Assembly (NCBI GenBank): GCA_003140665.1
Contig: PLKS01000146.1
Location: 274-37,991 of the forward strand
Source of the DNA: Opitutaceae bacterium
GTDB lineage: Bacteria > Verrucomicrobiota > Verrucomicrobiia > Opitutales > Opitutaceae
Reading direction: 5' to 3'
Length of the DNA stretch: 37,718 nucleotides
Below, piece after piece: positions 15,798 through 25,132 of this stretch. Each line of letters opens with the position of its first letter. Position 1 is the first letter of the stretch. The translations under genes and the position numbers were made by a program. The notes beneath the pieces are model-generated. The model was not told the DNA's origin and searched no databases. It saw nothing but the letters and a program-made list of their open reading frames with translations.

Positions 15798-16976
15798 ATG
15801 AGACCGCTGCGTATCATCCTTTTGGGTTCGTCGTTAGGCTTTTGCGCGATTGCGCGGGCCGTCTACGCGCCCATCCCCGAGGAGGAAAAGGGAAAGGGCC
15901 TGACGATATCCCTGGAAAGCGGGATCACCTACGATAGCAACATATTCGGCGCCGCCTCGGACGCGATCAGCAGCTTCGTATTCGAGGTGTCCCCGAAGAT
16001 CGCCTTCAACTCGTCCCTCGACGAGCAGACCTTCTTCACGGCGTCCTTCCAGCCCAGGCTCGATTATTTCGAGAACAGGCCCGGCACGAAGGCGCTGTAC
16101 AGCCAGGATGTCGACGCGCGCATCGCCCACACCTTCTCCACCACCTCGGCCCTGGACCTGAGCGACGAGTACGCCTACGACCAGGATCCCGCGTCGCTCC
16201 TGTCCGGCGTTCCGGTGAACACGGACCAGACCTTGCAGAGCAACCAGTTCGACGGAAGGTACACGTTCTCCCCGGTGGAACGGCTCGAGGTGGCGCTCAA
16301 GACGCGCATCATGTACTATGACTACATCGACCCCGTGATCGGGGACGAGCTCAACCGATTCGAGAACCTGTACGGCGTGGAGTCCGACTACACCCTGCTT
16401 CCGGAGCTCAAGCTGGCGGGCGAGTACCGGCACGAGGACGTCGACTACGCGAACAACCCGGGCGAAAACGACAAGCACTCGGATTTCCTGATGGCGGGGT
16501 TTGACTACAAGGTGGGCCCGCAGCTCACCGCGACCCTGCGGGTGGGCGGCGAATACACCCGCCGGGACAGCCTCTCGAGCCTGACGACCCCGTACGTCGA
16601 GGCCGCGGTCAAGTACGACTACGCCAAGGGCTCGTTCATAAGCGCGGGCTACACCTACGACCTTGAGGAGACCTCGGACCCCGTGCTGTTTTCCGACGAG
16701 AAGACCAACACGATGTTCGTGAACATCCAGCATGCGTTCACCGCGCTTATCGTCGGATCGGCCTCCCTGGAGTACATTCCCGCGACGCTCATCGGCCGGC
16801 CGGGGCAGGCGAACATCGAGGAGGACACGACCCATGCCGGGCTGGCGGCGACCTACCTGCCGACGAAGAACTGGACGGTCTCCGCCTTCTACGACTATGA
16901 CTTCGTCGACTCCGGGCTCTCCTACCGGGGGATGAACAGGTCCCAGGTTGGCGTGCGCGCCGTCGTGACCTTCTGA
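15798..16976 (+). CDS. Outer-membrane beta-barrel protein
   Basis: A 392-residue protein from ATG 15798. Residues 1-21 form a signal peptide (RIILLGSSLGFCAIARA). The mature part is a series of alternating amphipathic strands rich in Tyr, Asp and Thr (SGITYDSNIFG, SAGYTYDLEETSD, VSAFYDYDFVDSGLSY) and ends with an aromatic residue, VRAVVTF, as outer-membrane barrels do. The pattern resembles OMP beta-barrel proteins found in exopolysaccharide loci of PVC bacteria and proteobacteria. A role in polymer export or anchoring is inferred from the BY-kinase gene 52 bp downstream. Confidence 0.75.
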   Translation: MRPLRIILLGSSLGFCAIARAVYAPIPEEEKGKGLTISLESGITYDSNIFGAASDAISSFVFEVSPKIAFNSSLDEQTFFTASFQPRLDYFENRPGTKALYSQDVDARIAHTFSTTSALDLSDEYAYDQDPASLLSGVPVNTDQTLQSNQFDGRYTFSPVERLEVALKTRIMYYDYIDPVIGDELNRFENLYGVESDYTLLPELKLAGEYRHEDVDYANNPGENDKHSDFLMAGFDYKVGPQLTATLRVGGEYTRRDSLSSLTTPYVEAAVKYDYAKGSFISAGYTYDLEETSDPVLFSDEKTNTMFVNIQHAFTALIVGSASLEYIPATLIGRPGQANIEEDTTHAGLAATYLPTKNWTVSAFYDYDFVDSGLSYRGMNRSQVGVRAVVTF

Positions 16977-17028
16977 TTCCGCTGCCCGGAGCCGCCTCCC
17001 GGCATCCGGAGGACCTCCCAACAGCCCC

Positions 17029-19170
17029 ATGGCATCGTCTTCCGGCACCAAGGAAAGCGCGTCCCTTGCCGACCTTGCGAGGGTGCTGAGGCTGCGGTGG
17101 GCGCTGATCGCGCTCATCGCCGGCGTCGTCCTCGTGACGACCCTGGTGGTGACGGCCTTCCTTCCCCGGTGGTACCTCGCGACGGCGAAGGTCGCCGTGG
17201 AAAAGCCCGAGGGGGAGGTGAAGCTCTTCCAGGCGCAGGGCAGCGGCGCCTACGACCCCTACTTCATGCAGGACCAGTTCAGGACCATGCAGGCGGAGCG
17301 GATCCTGTACCCGGTCATCGACCGGCTGGACCTCAGCACGAAGCTCGCCGCCGCCATGGGGGCGCCCGGCACGACGCTTCCCAAGGACATCACCTACCGC
17401 TTCCTCGTGAACAAGATGCTCAGGGTCGAGTCCCAGAGGAGCTCGTCGCAGATCGACATCAACGTGTACGCGCAGCAGCCGGCGCTGGCCGCGGACATCG
17501 CCAACGAGATCGCCCGCGTGTACTCGGACGACCGCATCGCCCTCGCGACCTCCGAGCAGCGCGAGGGCCTCGCCCAGCTGGAAAAGGAGCTTTCCGAGCA
17601 GGAGGGCAAGGTGACGAGGCAGCGCGACGTCGTCGAGAAGCTGCGCAAGGACCTGAACATCTCCGGCGTCGACCTCAACGCGAAGTACTCCGACATGGAG
17701 ATCGAGACCCTCAGGCAGATGCAGAACTCGCTCATCGCGCTCCGGGTCGACGCGATCGGCCGCAAGACGCGCTGGGAGCGGTTCAGGAGCATACCGGTCG
17801 AGGACCGGATGGGCCTCGTGAATTCCGAGCTCATCCCGGACCAGAACATCCAGAACCTGCTCCAGGCCTACCTCATCGCCGACCAGAAGGTCACCCAGCT
17901 CAAGGCGCGCCTGGGGGAGGCCCATCCCGACCTCGTCGCGGCGATCGAGAGCCGCGCCAAGATCAAGGAGCAGCTCGAGGCGCTGCTGCGCGGATATGAG
18001 AGCGGCCTCGAGATCGCCTACAAGGAGGCCGAGGCGCGCGTCGACGAGCTGGAGAGCCAGCTCGCGAAGGCCAAGGTGGACCAGATCCTTTCCGCCCGCG
18101 ACCGGATGCGGCCGTTCGACGAGGCGGCCCAGACGCTGGACGACGAGACGAGGCTGTACTCGACCCTCAAGCTGACGCTTCGCCAGCGCGAGATCGACTT
18201 CCAGGTGCCGAAGCGGACCATCGAGATCCTCAACACGGCCGCGCCCGCCCGCCGTCCCAGCCGACCGAACTGGATACTGAACATCGCGAGCGCGATCGCC
18301 TCCGGCCTCGTGCTCGGGGTCGGCGTGGCGCTCACGCTGGAGTATTTCGACACCAGCCTCCGCGATGTCGCGGATATCGAGGACCGGCTGAAAGTCCCGG
18401 TCCTCGGCGTGATTCCCCACCACCACGAGCCCATGGGCCCGGAGAAGGACGAGCCGGAGGAGGCGGAGCCGTACCGCGTGCTCCACACGAACCTCAACCT
18501 TGCCCTCAAGCCGGGGCAGCCCGCGGTCATCGTCGTCTTTTCCGCGGGGCCCGCGGAGGGGAAGAGCACGACGATCTGCAGGCTCGCGCACCTCATGGGG
18601 GCCTACGGCGAGCGCACCCTGCTGATAGACGGCGACCTTCGCAGGCCCGCGCAGCATCACCTGGCGGGCTGTCCAAGGTCGCCCGGGCTGAGCGAAGTGC
18701 TGTCGGGCAAGTGCGACATCGACGCCGCCATCCGGAAGTCGGTCGTCCCCGGGGTCGACCTCCTGACGAGCGGGGGCGTCCCCGGATTCTCGCTGAGCCT
18801 GCTTTTCGCCAACCGGCTCCGGGAGCTGTTCGCCTCGCTCCGGACCCGCTACGACCGGATCATGCTCGATTCGCCGCCGATCATCGGCGTGAGCGACTCC
18901 AGCCTGCTCGCAGGCGTCGCCGACGGCGCGATCCTGCTCATCCAGCACCGGCGCAACCCCGCGAGCATGGTCCTGCGGGCCCAGCAGGTCATCGTGGGCC
19001 TGAAGACCCCCATCCTGGGCGCCGTGCTGACCCAGGTGCCCCGGGGATCCGGCGAGGACTACGGCTACTATACCCAGGCCTATTCGTACTACTCGGGCCG
19101 GGACAAGCGCGGGGACGGCGGCGGCCGCGGCAAGCCAGGATCGGACCCGGACAAGCTGATCCTGAAATGA
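17029..19170 (+). CDS. Polysaccharide co-polymerase / tyrosine autokinase (Wzc-like)
   Basis: A 713-residue inner-membrane protein controlling polysaccharide chain length and export. A first membrane helix (~28-48) begins the Wzz domain; a long periplasmic coiled-coil part follows (~165-400); the second helix is at ~417-440. The cytosolic BY-kinase has Walker A SAGPAEGKSTT (505-515), Walker A' LLIDGDLRRP (531-540) and Walker B-like RIMLDSPP. The C-terminal tyrosine cluster, DYGYYTQAYSYYS (677-689), is the autophosphorylation tail. Both functions are fused in one chain, the proteobacterial form. tRNA-Gly starts 45 bp after the stop. Confidence 0.92.
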   Translation: MASSSGTKESASLADLARVLRLRWALIALIAGVVLVTTLVVTAFLPRWYLATAKVAVEKPEGEVKLFQAQGSGAYDPYFMQDQFRTMQAERILYPVIDRLDLSTKLAAAMGAPGTTLPKDITYRFLVNKMLRVESQRSSSQIDINVYAQQPALAADIANEIARVYSDDRIALATSEQREGLAQLEKELSEQEGKVTRQRDVVEKLRKDLNISGVDLNAKYSDMEIETLRQMQNSLIALRVDAIGRKTRWERFRSIPVEDRMGLVNSELIPDQNIQNLLQAYLIADQKVTQLKARLGEAHPDLVAAIESRAKIKEQLEALLRGYESGLEIAYKEAEARVDELESQLAKAKVDQILSARDRMRPFDEAAQTLDDETRLYSTLKLTLRQREIDFQVPKRTIEILNTAAPARRPSRPNWILNIASAIASGLVLGVGVALTLEYFDTSLRDVADIEDRLKVPVLGVIPHHHEPMGPEKDEPEEAEPYRVLHTNLNLALKPGQPAVIVVFSAGPAEGKSTTICRLAHLMGAYGERTLLIDGDLRRPAQHHLAGCPRSPGLSEVLSGKCDIDAAIRKSVVPGVDLLTSGGVPGFSLSLLFANRLRELFASLRTRYDRIMLDSPPIIGVSDSSLLAGVADGAILLIQHRRNPASMVLRAQQVIVGLKTPILGAVLTQVPRGSGEDYGYYTQAYSYYSGRDKRGDGGGRGKPGSDPDKLILK

Positions 19171-19215
19171 TGTTGACGGCGGGTGGGGCGGGGTCGTCTG
19201 ATCGCCCCCTTATTT

Positions 19216-19291
<76 letters not shown>

Positions 19292-19404
19292 TTTTCCAAG
19301 GGATCCTGAGACAGGCGGCTGGGACGGATGCTAGCAGTTTTTTGCGCGCCTTTATTCGCAGGCCCGCGACTCCTGCAGGCTCCGCGTTTCGGCGCCCGGC
19401 GGCA

Positions 19405-20190
19405 TCATTTCCTGAGCCCCCTCGCATCCGGGCGAAGCCCCTTCTTCGCAAGAATCCCCGTCAGCCGTTGCCGGATGGTCTTATGGACCCTGGCGACAAG
19501 CAGGAATCCGATCGGGTTTGAGTCCGGGAAATTCTCCTCCACCCGCAGGATCTCGATCCTGCCCGGCCAGATGCGCGCCCGGTTGCCCAGCGCGATGACC
19601 TCCTTCGCCACCGAGCTCTCAAAAACGTGGAAATGGATGTTGATCTCAAGGCCGGCCTCGACGCTGCGGTGATACACCGAGGCAAGTTCCGACTTGGCGT
19701 CCCCCAGATTGGCGTGGGCCGTCGCCGGGGAATACATCTGCCAGTCTACCCCATGTACAAAGTCGTCGATGTGGGTTCCGTCCGATTGGGTGACGCCTGT
19801 CCTGTAATCCTCGAGGATATGCTCGGCGCTGGTCAGGGGGCGCCCGTGGTCAAACGTCTTCGCCCTGTCGGGAACGACGAGGTAGATGATCCCGCGGTGC
19901 TTCAAGGCGCGGTACCACTCGGCAAGGGCCGCGAGCGGATTTGCCACGTGTTCCAGGACGTGCGACGAAGCCACGTAGGCGAGGGATGAGTCGTGGTAGG
20001 GCAGGTCGCAGGCATCCCCATAATAGTCCGCCAAAGTCGGTTCCCCCGCGAAGGCGGCAAACCGGTCGAGATAGGTGGGCTTGATGCCGGGAATGGGCGT
20101 CTTGAAGGCGCCTATTTCCACGCCCGGTTCCCTGAGGTAGCGAGTGACGAGCTCCAGGTGGTCCATGAACTGTGGACCATTGAACCGCAT
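19405..20190 (-). CDS. Class I SAM-dependent methyltransferase
   Basis: A 261-residue protein if started at ATG 20190 (MRFNGPQFMDHLEL). Motif I is GVEIGAFKTPIPGIKP (about 23-38), followed by YLDRF; a later motif is SHVLEHVANPLAALAEWYRALKHRG, the usual methyltransferase-11 post-motif region. It lies on the opposite strand between the BY-kinase/tRNA and YfhO-like genes, so it may modify a sugar or glycan; this is inference. The frame is open upstream to 20451, with another ATG at 20337, and no good ribosome binding site decides between them. The 263-bp region to the next gene shows nothing else. The acceptor substrate is unknown. Confidence 0.8.
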   Translation of the reverse strand: MRFNGPQFMDHLELVTRYLREPGVEIGAFKTPIPGIKPTYLDRFAAFAGEPTLADYYGDACDLPYHDSSLAYVASSHVLEHVANPLAALAEWYRALKHRGIIYLVVPDRAKTFDHGRPLTSAEHILEDYRTGVTQSDGTHIDDFVHGVDWQMYSPATAHANLGDAKSELASVYHRSVEAGLEINIHFHVFESSVAKEVIALGNRARIWPGRIEILRVEENFPDSNPIGFLLVARVHKTIRQRLTGILAKKGLRPDARGLRK

Positions 20191-20453
20191 GGCGGGAGGG
20201 TCTTCAAACCCGATTGCTGCCGGGCGCCGAATCAGAGAAACGACGGAAGGAGGAGGGGAGGGCCCGCCCATTCTTCGATTGATGCCGTTGGGGTGGCCTA
20301 TCTCAATGGGCGGGCCCATTTGGAACCGAGCATGCATCGAATTCCATCCCTTGCCCCCGTGAGCGCCGATGCAGTTCCGGCTGCGCGTCAGTCCCCGCAA
20401 CTCTCGCAGCCCGCTCGCGCGCGCCTGGAAGCGGCGCAGGGGCGCCGCCACGA

Positions 20454-23400
20454 ATGAGGCTGTCGACCATCGGAGCGTGCCTGGTTCTTGCCCTGGCGGG
20501 CGCGGTTCCGTTCCAGCCCTGGGCGGGATCCCGGAGCGGTTCGTGCTCGTTTGAGGTGGACGTGGAGTCCGACGAGTCGGGACTTGCGACGCTCTACTAT
20601 GACGTGGGCCGGGGCATCAACCACGGCGACTCGCAGGTTCAGCCGGTCATCGCCGGCCATCCCGGGAGGCTGAGGTTCGCCCTTCCCTGGGGCAGGCTCA
20701 GGTCGCTGAGACTCGAGCCGATCGACCGCGACCTCCGGATGACCCTTGGCGGGGCGCGGATTGTCGACCGTTCCGGACACACGCTGGCCCGGTTCGGCCC
20801 GGAGCAATTTCGACCGGCGAACCAGATCGAAACCCTGGCCGTCAGGGACGGGAAGCTGTTCATCAGCACCGACCGCGATGCGGAGCACCCGCAGGTGGAC
20901 GTCGATCTCGCGAGTCCCCTCGAGTTGCCCCGGTCGCACGGGTGGCTGGGAATCGCGATGGCATTCGCGGGGCTTCTCGCGGCGTGCCTTGCGTTCGGGC
21001 TGGCGCGGCGGTCGCCGCATATGCGCCTCGACCAGCGCGCGCGGTCGGTCTGGTTGGCCGCGGATGCCGCGCCAGGCCGCGCGATACTGGCGGCCGCCTT
21101 CCTTGCGACCCTTGCCGCCAACTACCCCGTGGTGTTCCTGGGCAAGAGCCTGGTTTCACCGAACCTGGGCACGGCCCTCCTGTATGGCGAGAATCCGTGG
21201 GTTCCCGGATTCCAGAGCGTCGAGCGCGGGAATTCCAACTCGGCGGACATCGATGCGCTGATGTGGCAGCAGGTGCCCTACTCGATGATGCAGCACCGCG
21301 CCCTGCTCATCGACGGGGAGCTGCCGCTCTGGAACCGCTACAACTCGACCGGGACGCCCCTGCTTGGCCAGGGCCAGTCCTGCTTCGGCGACCCGCTCCA
21401 CCTGATCCCCCTACTGGCGAACGGCGCCCCCTGGGCCTGGGACGTGAAGCTCCTGCTCGCCAAATTCCTGTTCGCCTGCGGCATCGGATTCTGCGTCTGG
21501 CGGCTCACCCGCAATCTTCCGGTCTCGCTGCTGATGGCGGCGTCGGCCCAGTTCATCGGGTTCTTTGTCTACCGCATATGCCATCCCGCGGTCTTCAGCT
21601 TCTGCTATTCCCCGTGGATGATCTACTGCTGGCTGCGCATCGTGGACAGCAGGTCGGCGCGGGGCTCGACGCTGTGGATCGCGGCCCTGCTCGGCGCAAA
21701 CCTCATGGAGTTGAACAGCGGGACCGTGAAGGAGGCCTATATCCTGCTCCTCTACATGAATTTCTCGGGCGCATGCATGCTGATCGCGTGCGCGCGGCCG
21801 GCGCTGGTCAAACTGAGAATCCTGACGGGCATCGCCGTCGAGAGCGCGGTGTTTGCGATGATCGCATCGCCCGTCTGGTACACGTTCTACAGGGCGCTCA
21901 AGAACTCGAATACGACCTATGACGCCCCGCAGGCGTTCCAGGTCCAGCCGGGGATGCTGGTCTGCCTGTTCGACGAGCTGTTCTACCGGCCCTTCCAGAT
22001 CTTCGCAAACGTGATCAATCCCTCCGCCAATTTCTTCGTCCTCATGGGATTGCTTTGGGCGGTGGTCCGGTGCCGCCCCGTGCTGGCGGACCGGCGGGCG
22101 GTCGCGCTCGCGCTTTCGAGCCTCCCGGCGTTCGTCCTTGTGTTCGGCGTGATCCCACCCGGGGTGATCACCCGGATTCCATTCCTGGGAAACATCCTGC
22201 ACATCGACAACACGTTCTCCTGCGTCCTGGTCGTCCTCTTCACCGTGCTCGCGGGCGTCGGCTGGCGGCAGGCCCTGGAAAGCCTCGGCTCAGGGGAGGG
22301 CAGGCGCGAGGGCGGGGCTGTCCTGGTCCTGCTGATGGGCATCTACGCCGTTTACCTTGGCACCGCGCAGGCGATCTCGCGGAGCGCCTATTTCGAGCAG
22401 ACGTGGGGCAAGCTGATCCGCGTGGTTCCCTTCGTCCACGTCTACGGTTGCAGCCTGGTCGCGGCGGCGGCGCTCCTCATTTGGGTGATCCATTGCGCTG
22501 GTACGCGGGGATCGTGGACGCCCGCACTGGCCCTTTATGCGGTTCTTGCCTTCTCCGCGCTGTATTGGCGGGAGGGGCTCCAGGTCGGCATGGCCTTTCC
22601 CAATTTCGTCATCATGCCGACCAGCCGGGTCGACCTGCAGGCGAGCTCGCCGTCGATAGAATCCATGGCAGCCAGCCGGGCTTCGCCCCTGCGTGCCGTG
22701 GGTTTCGTCGATAATTTCTTTCCCGGATGGTCGGTTGCCTATGACCTCGAGGGAATTTGCGGCCCGGATCCGCTGATCAACCCCTTTTACAAGCAACTGA
22801 TGGATGCCTCGGGCATCGAGCAGGTTTGGGATTGGCGCTATAAGCTGGAGGACAAGGACTTGGATTCTGTCAAGCCGGTGCTGGACATGCTGAATGTCCG
22901 CTTTTATCTCGATTATCCCGCCGGTCAGAGGCGGCCGAGGAAGGAGCTGAGACCCTTTTCATCGGCGGACATGGAGGCCTACGAGAGCCCATCCTATTGG
23001 CCGCGGGCGTTCTTCACCGACAGCGCGGCGGTCTACGACGACCTGCCCCAATTCGTGTCGTGGATCAAGGGGGGCGACGGGAGGCCCTTTGCCGCGGTCC
23101 AGCACAGCGACTGGATCAACCTTAGCCCGGTTCCAAGGGCCTCGCGGGACCTGGGGACCCGCCAGATCAGGCTGGCCGAGGACTACAGGCTGACCACCAA
23201 CTCGACTTCCTTCACGGTGACGGCGACGGGACCGGGATTCATCGTCCTGACCGAGGCCTATGAGCGGTCCAACTTCCATGCGACGTTGAACGGTGCGGAG
23301 GCGCACTACCTGCGGATAAACCATGCGTTCAAGGGAATCTACGTCGATTCGCCGGGAACCTACCTGGTCAGGTTCACCTACTGGCCGCGGGGCTTTTCGA

Positions 23401-23507
23401 CGACGCTGGTCCTTTTTGGAATCGGGCTGCTGCTGGCCGTGCTGGCAATCTCGACGGCGATCTTCATCCTCAAGCCGCCGCCCGATGCGGGTCCGAGAGG
23501 AATCTGA
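20454..23507 (+). CDS. Large YfhO-like membrane protein
   Basis: A 1017-residue protein. After a signal-like helix (3-20) comes a soluble beta-rich domain (30-155), then a membrane segment (163-186) and a further ten or so helices to about residue 720. The extracytoplasmic C-terminal domain (~730-990) contains FPGWSV and ends with YWPRGFST, before a last helix (~985-1007). The layout and the phrases ELPLWNRYNSTGTPLLGQGQ and LTEAYERSNFHATLNG match the YfhO family (GT-C fold proteins that glycosylate lipid-linked or wall polymers). Its presence next to the polysaccharide genes fits. The donor and acceptor are not known. Confidence 0.75.
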   Translation: MRLSTIGACLVLALAGAVPFQPWAGSRSGSCSFEVDVESDESGLATLYYDVGRGINHGDSQVQPVIAGHPGRLRFALPWGRLRSLRLEPIDRDLRMTLGGARIVDRSGHTLARFGPEQFRPANQIETLAVRDGKLFISTDRDAEHPQVDVDLASPLELPRSHGWLGIAMAFAGLLAACLAFGLARRSPHMRLDQRARSVWLAADAAPGRAILAAAFLATLAANYPVVFLGKSLVSPNLGTALLYGENPWVPGFQSVERGNSNSADIDALMWQQVPYSMMQHRALLIDGELPLWNRYNSTGTPLLGQGQSCFGDPLHLIPLLANGAPWAWDVKLLLAKFLFACGIGFCVWRLTRNLPVSLLMAASAQFIGFFVYRICHPAVFSFCYSPWMIYCWLRIVDSRSARGSTLWIAALLGANLMELNSGTVKEAYILLLYMNFSGACMLIACARPALVKLRILTGIAVESAVFAMIASPVWYTFYRALKNSNTTYDAPQAFQVQPGMLVCLFDELFYRPFQIFANVINPSANFFVLMGLLWAVVRCRPVLADRRAVALALSSLPAFVLVFGVIPPGVITRIPFLGNILHIDNTFSCVLVVLFTVLAGVGWRQALESLGSGEGRREGGAVLVLLMGIYAVYLGTAQAISRSAYFEQTWGKLIRVVPFVHVYGCSLVAAAALLIWVIHCAGTRGSWTPALALYAVLAFSALYWREGLQVGMAFPNFVIMPTSRVDLQASSPSIESMAASRASPLRAVGFVDNFFPGWSVAYDLEGICGPDPLINPFYKQLMDASGIEQVWDWRYKLEDKDLDSVKPVLDMLNVRFYLDYPAGQRRPRKELRPFSSADMEAYESPSYWPRAFFTDSAAVYDDLPQFVSWIKGGDGRPFAAVQHSDWINLSPVPRASRDLGTRQIRLAEDYRLTTNSTSFTVTATGPGFIVLTEAYERSNFHATLNGAEAHYLRINHAFKGIYVDSPGTYLVRFTYWPRGFSTTLVLFGIGLLLAVLAISTAIFILKPPPDAGPRGI

Positions 23508-23553
23508 GCCATCGTGGAGGCAATCAGCCATCCTTCCATGCCCTGTCCCCGCC

Positions 23554-24519
23554 ATGAAGCCGCTCCCTACGCTGATCGAGATTGAGTCCATCTCGGCCGA
23601 GATCGACGCGGTCGTGCCGCCCACGCCCCAGTTCTCATGGCCGCTCCTCAACGCCCGCGCGGGATGCGAGCTTTGGGTCAAGCATGAGAACCACACCGCG
23701 ATCGGCTCATTCAAGATCCGAGGCGCGCTGCATTACGTTGCCCGGCTGGCCGCGCGGGAGCCGGGCGTGCGGGGAGTCATCGGGGCGACCCGGGGAAACT
23801 ACGGCCAGGCGATGGCCTTCGCCGCCGCCCGGCACGGGCTGAAGGCCGTCGTCGTGGTCCCGCACGGCAACAGCCCGGAGAAGAACCTCGCGATGCGCGC
23901 CCTCGGCGCCGAGCTGCTCGAGCATGGCGACGATTTCCAGGCGGCGCTGGTCCACTCGGAGGCGCTCGCGAGGGAGCGGGGCCTGCACTGGATGCCCGCG
24001 TTTCACCGGGACCTCGCATGGGGAAACGCCGTCTCGATGCTCTGCTTCCTGAGGGGCGCCCCTCCGCTCGACTGCGCCTACATTCCGATCGGGATGGGCT
24101 CGGGCGTCTGCGCGCTCATCGCGGCGCGGGACGCGCTCGGGCTTTCGACACGGATCATCGGCGTCGCCTCGGAACATGCGCCGGGCATCGCGCTTTCGTT
24201 CGAGGCGAAGAGGGTCGTACCCCATCCGTCGACGACGCAGATCGCCGACGGCATGGCCTGCTCCACGCCGGACCGCGACGCGCTCGAGATCATCCTGCGC
24301 GGCGTCGAGCGGGTGGTGCGCGTGTCCGATTCCGAGGCGGAGGAGGCGATGCGCGCCTGCTTCTCCGACACCCACAACGTGGCCGAGGGCGCCGCGGGAG
24401 CGGGCCTGGCTGCGGTGCTCAGGGAGCGCGGGGCCCTGGCGCGAAGGCGCGTGGGCATCGTTTTCACGGGAGGAAACGTGGACGCGGGCACGTTCGCGCG
24501 GGTGCTGGGGTCCCGCTGA
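23554..24519 (+). CDS. Threonine dehydratase-like PLP enzyme
   Basis: A 321-residue fold-type II PLP enzyme, likely a serine/threonine ammonia-lyase making 2-oxobutyrate or pyruvate. The Schiff-base lysine is Lys54 in GSFKIRGA. The loop that is SAGNHAQG in classical enzymes reads TRGNYGQA, and the phosphate-binding glycine loop reads GMGSGVCAL; both are features of a known subfamily with VPHGNSPEKN and TGGNVDAGTF. There is no C-terminal ACT regulatory domain, so it is the short catabolic type. The frame is open upstream to 23323 inside the preceding gene; ATG 23554 starts where homology begins. 50 bp separate it from the next gene. Confidence 0.85.
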   Translation: MKPLPTLIEIESISAEIDAVVPPTPQFSWPLLNARAGCELWVKHENHTAIGSFKIRGALHYVARLAAREPGVRGVIGATRGNYGQAMAFAAARHGLKAVVVVPHGNSPEKNLAMRALGAELLEHGDDFQAALVHSEALARERGLHWMPAFHRDLAWGNAVSMLCFLRGAPPLDCAYIPIGMGSGVCALIAARDALGLSTRIIGVASEHAPGIALSFEAKRVVPHPSTTQIADGMACSTPDRDALEIILRGVERVVRVSDSEAEEAMRACFSDTHNVAEGAAGAGLAAVLRERGALARRRVGIVFTGGNVDAGTFARVLGSR

Positions 24520-24568
24520 CTCCCGCATCCAAGGGAGCCCCATTCGTGCCTCGCGGACAAGACCACCG

Positions 24569-25072
24569 ATGATGCTGCTCCGCGCGCTCCTCGCCTTCCT
24601 GGCGCTGCCCGGCGTCGTCGCAGGGGTGTTGCCGCTCCTGATCGTGGGCGGGGATTTTCGCCCCGGCCGGGCGGCGGCCGCCGGGGCGGTGTTGCTGGCT
24701 GCGGGCCTGTTTCTCCTGCTGTGGTGCGTGAGGGATTTCTACGCGCTCGGGAAGGGCACGCTTGCGCCATGGGATCCCCCTGGGCGCCTGGTCGTCGCGG
24801 GACTCTACAGGTTTGTCCGCAATCCCATGTATGTCGCGGTGCTCGTGCTCATCGCGGGGTGGGCATTGGTGTTCGGATCGCTTCCGCTTGGGGTCTATTT
24901 CGTGCTGCTTGCCGTCGGATTCCACCTGCGCGTCGTCCTCGCCGAGGAGCCGTGGCTGCGCCGGAAGCATGGCGCGCAATGGGAGGAATACTCGAGGGAG
25001 GTTCCGAGGTGGCTGCCCCGCCTGCGTCCAGCGGGGAGCAGGGGGGCGGTGAAAAGGGGCCCTTTTCCATGA
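24569..25072 (+). CDS. Isoprenylcysteine methyltransferase-like (ICMT/PEMT) protein
   Basis: A 167-residue membrane protein with four hydrophobic segments (about 3-26, 36-53, 85-103, 104-122). The signature is FVRNPMYVAVLVLIAGW followed by EEPWLRRKHGAQWEEYSREVPRWLPR, the conserved SAM-binding C-terminal part of the isoprenylcysteine carboxyl methyltransferase/phospholipid methyltransferase superfamily. Bacterial members methylate lipids or unknown acceptors, so the substrate is open. The ATG-ATG pair at 24569 gives the start. Confidence 0.8.
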   Translation: MMLLRALLAFLALPGVVAGVLPLLIVGGDFRPGRAAAAGAVLLAAGLFLLLWCVRDFYALGKGTLAPWDPPGRLVVAGLYRFVRNPMYVAVLVLIAGWALVFGSLPLGVYFVLLAVGFHLRVVLAEEPWLRRKHGAQWEEYSREVPRWLPRLRPAGSRGAVKRGPFP

Positions 25073-25132
25073 AATTCGCATTTTCGTCCGTAACCAACAG
25101 GCGGCGGCGCCTGTCTTACTGGGCAGGCATCC

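Noticed and set aside
14026-15801. A 591-codon frame overlapping the GT-C-like gene
   Set aside because: Gly/Arg/Pro-rich with no hydrophobic segments; the other frame has the membrane helices and is coupled to the regulator.
16789-18948. A 719-codon reverse frame antisense to the BY-kinase gene
   Set aside because: Shadow of a strongly biased gene; the forward product carries Walker motifs and the tyrosine tail.
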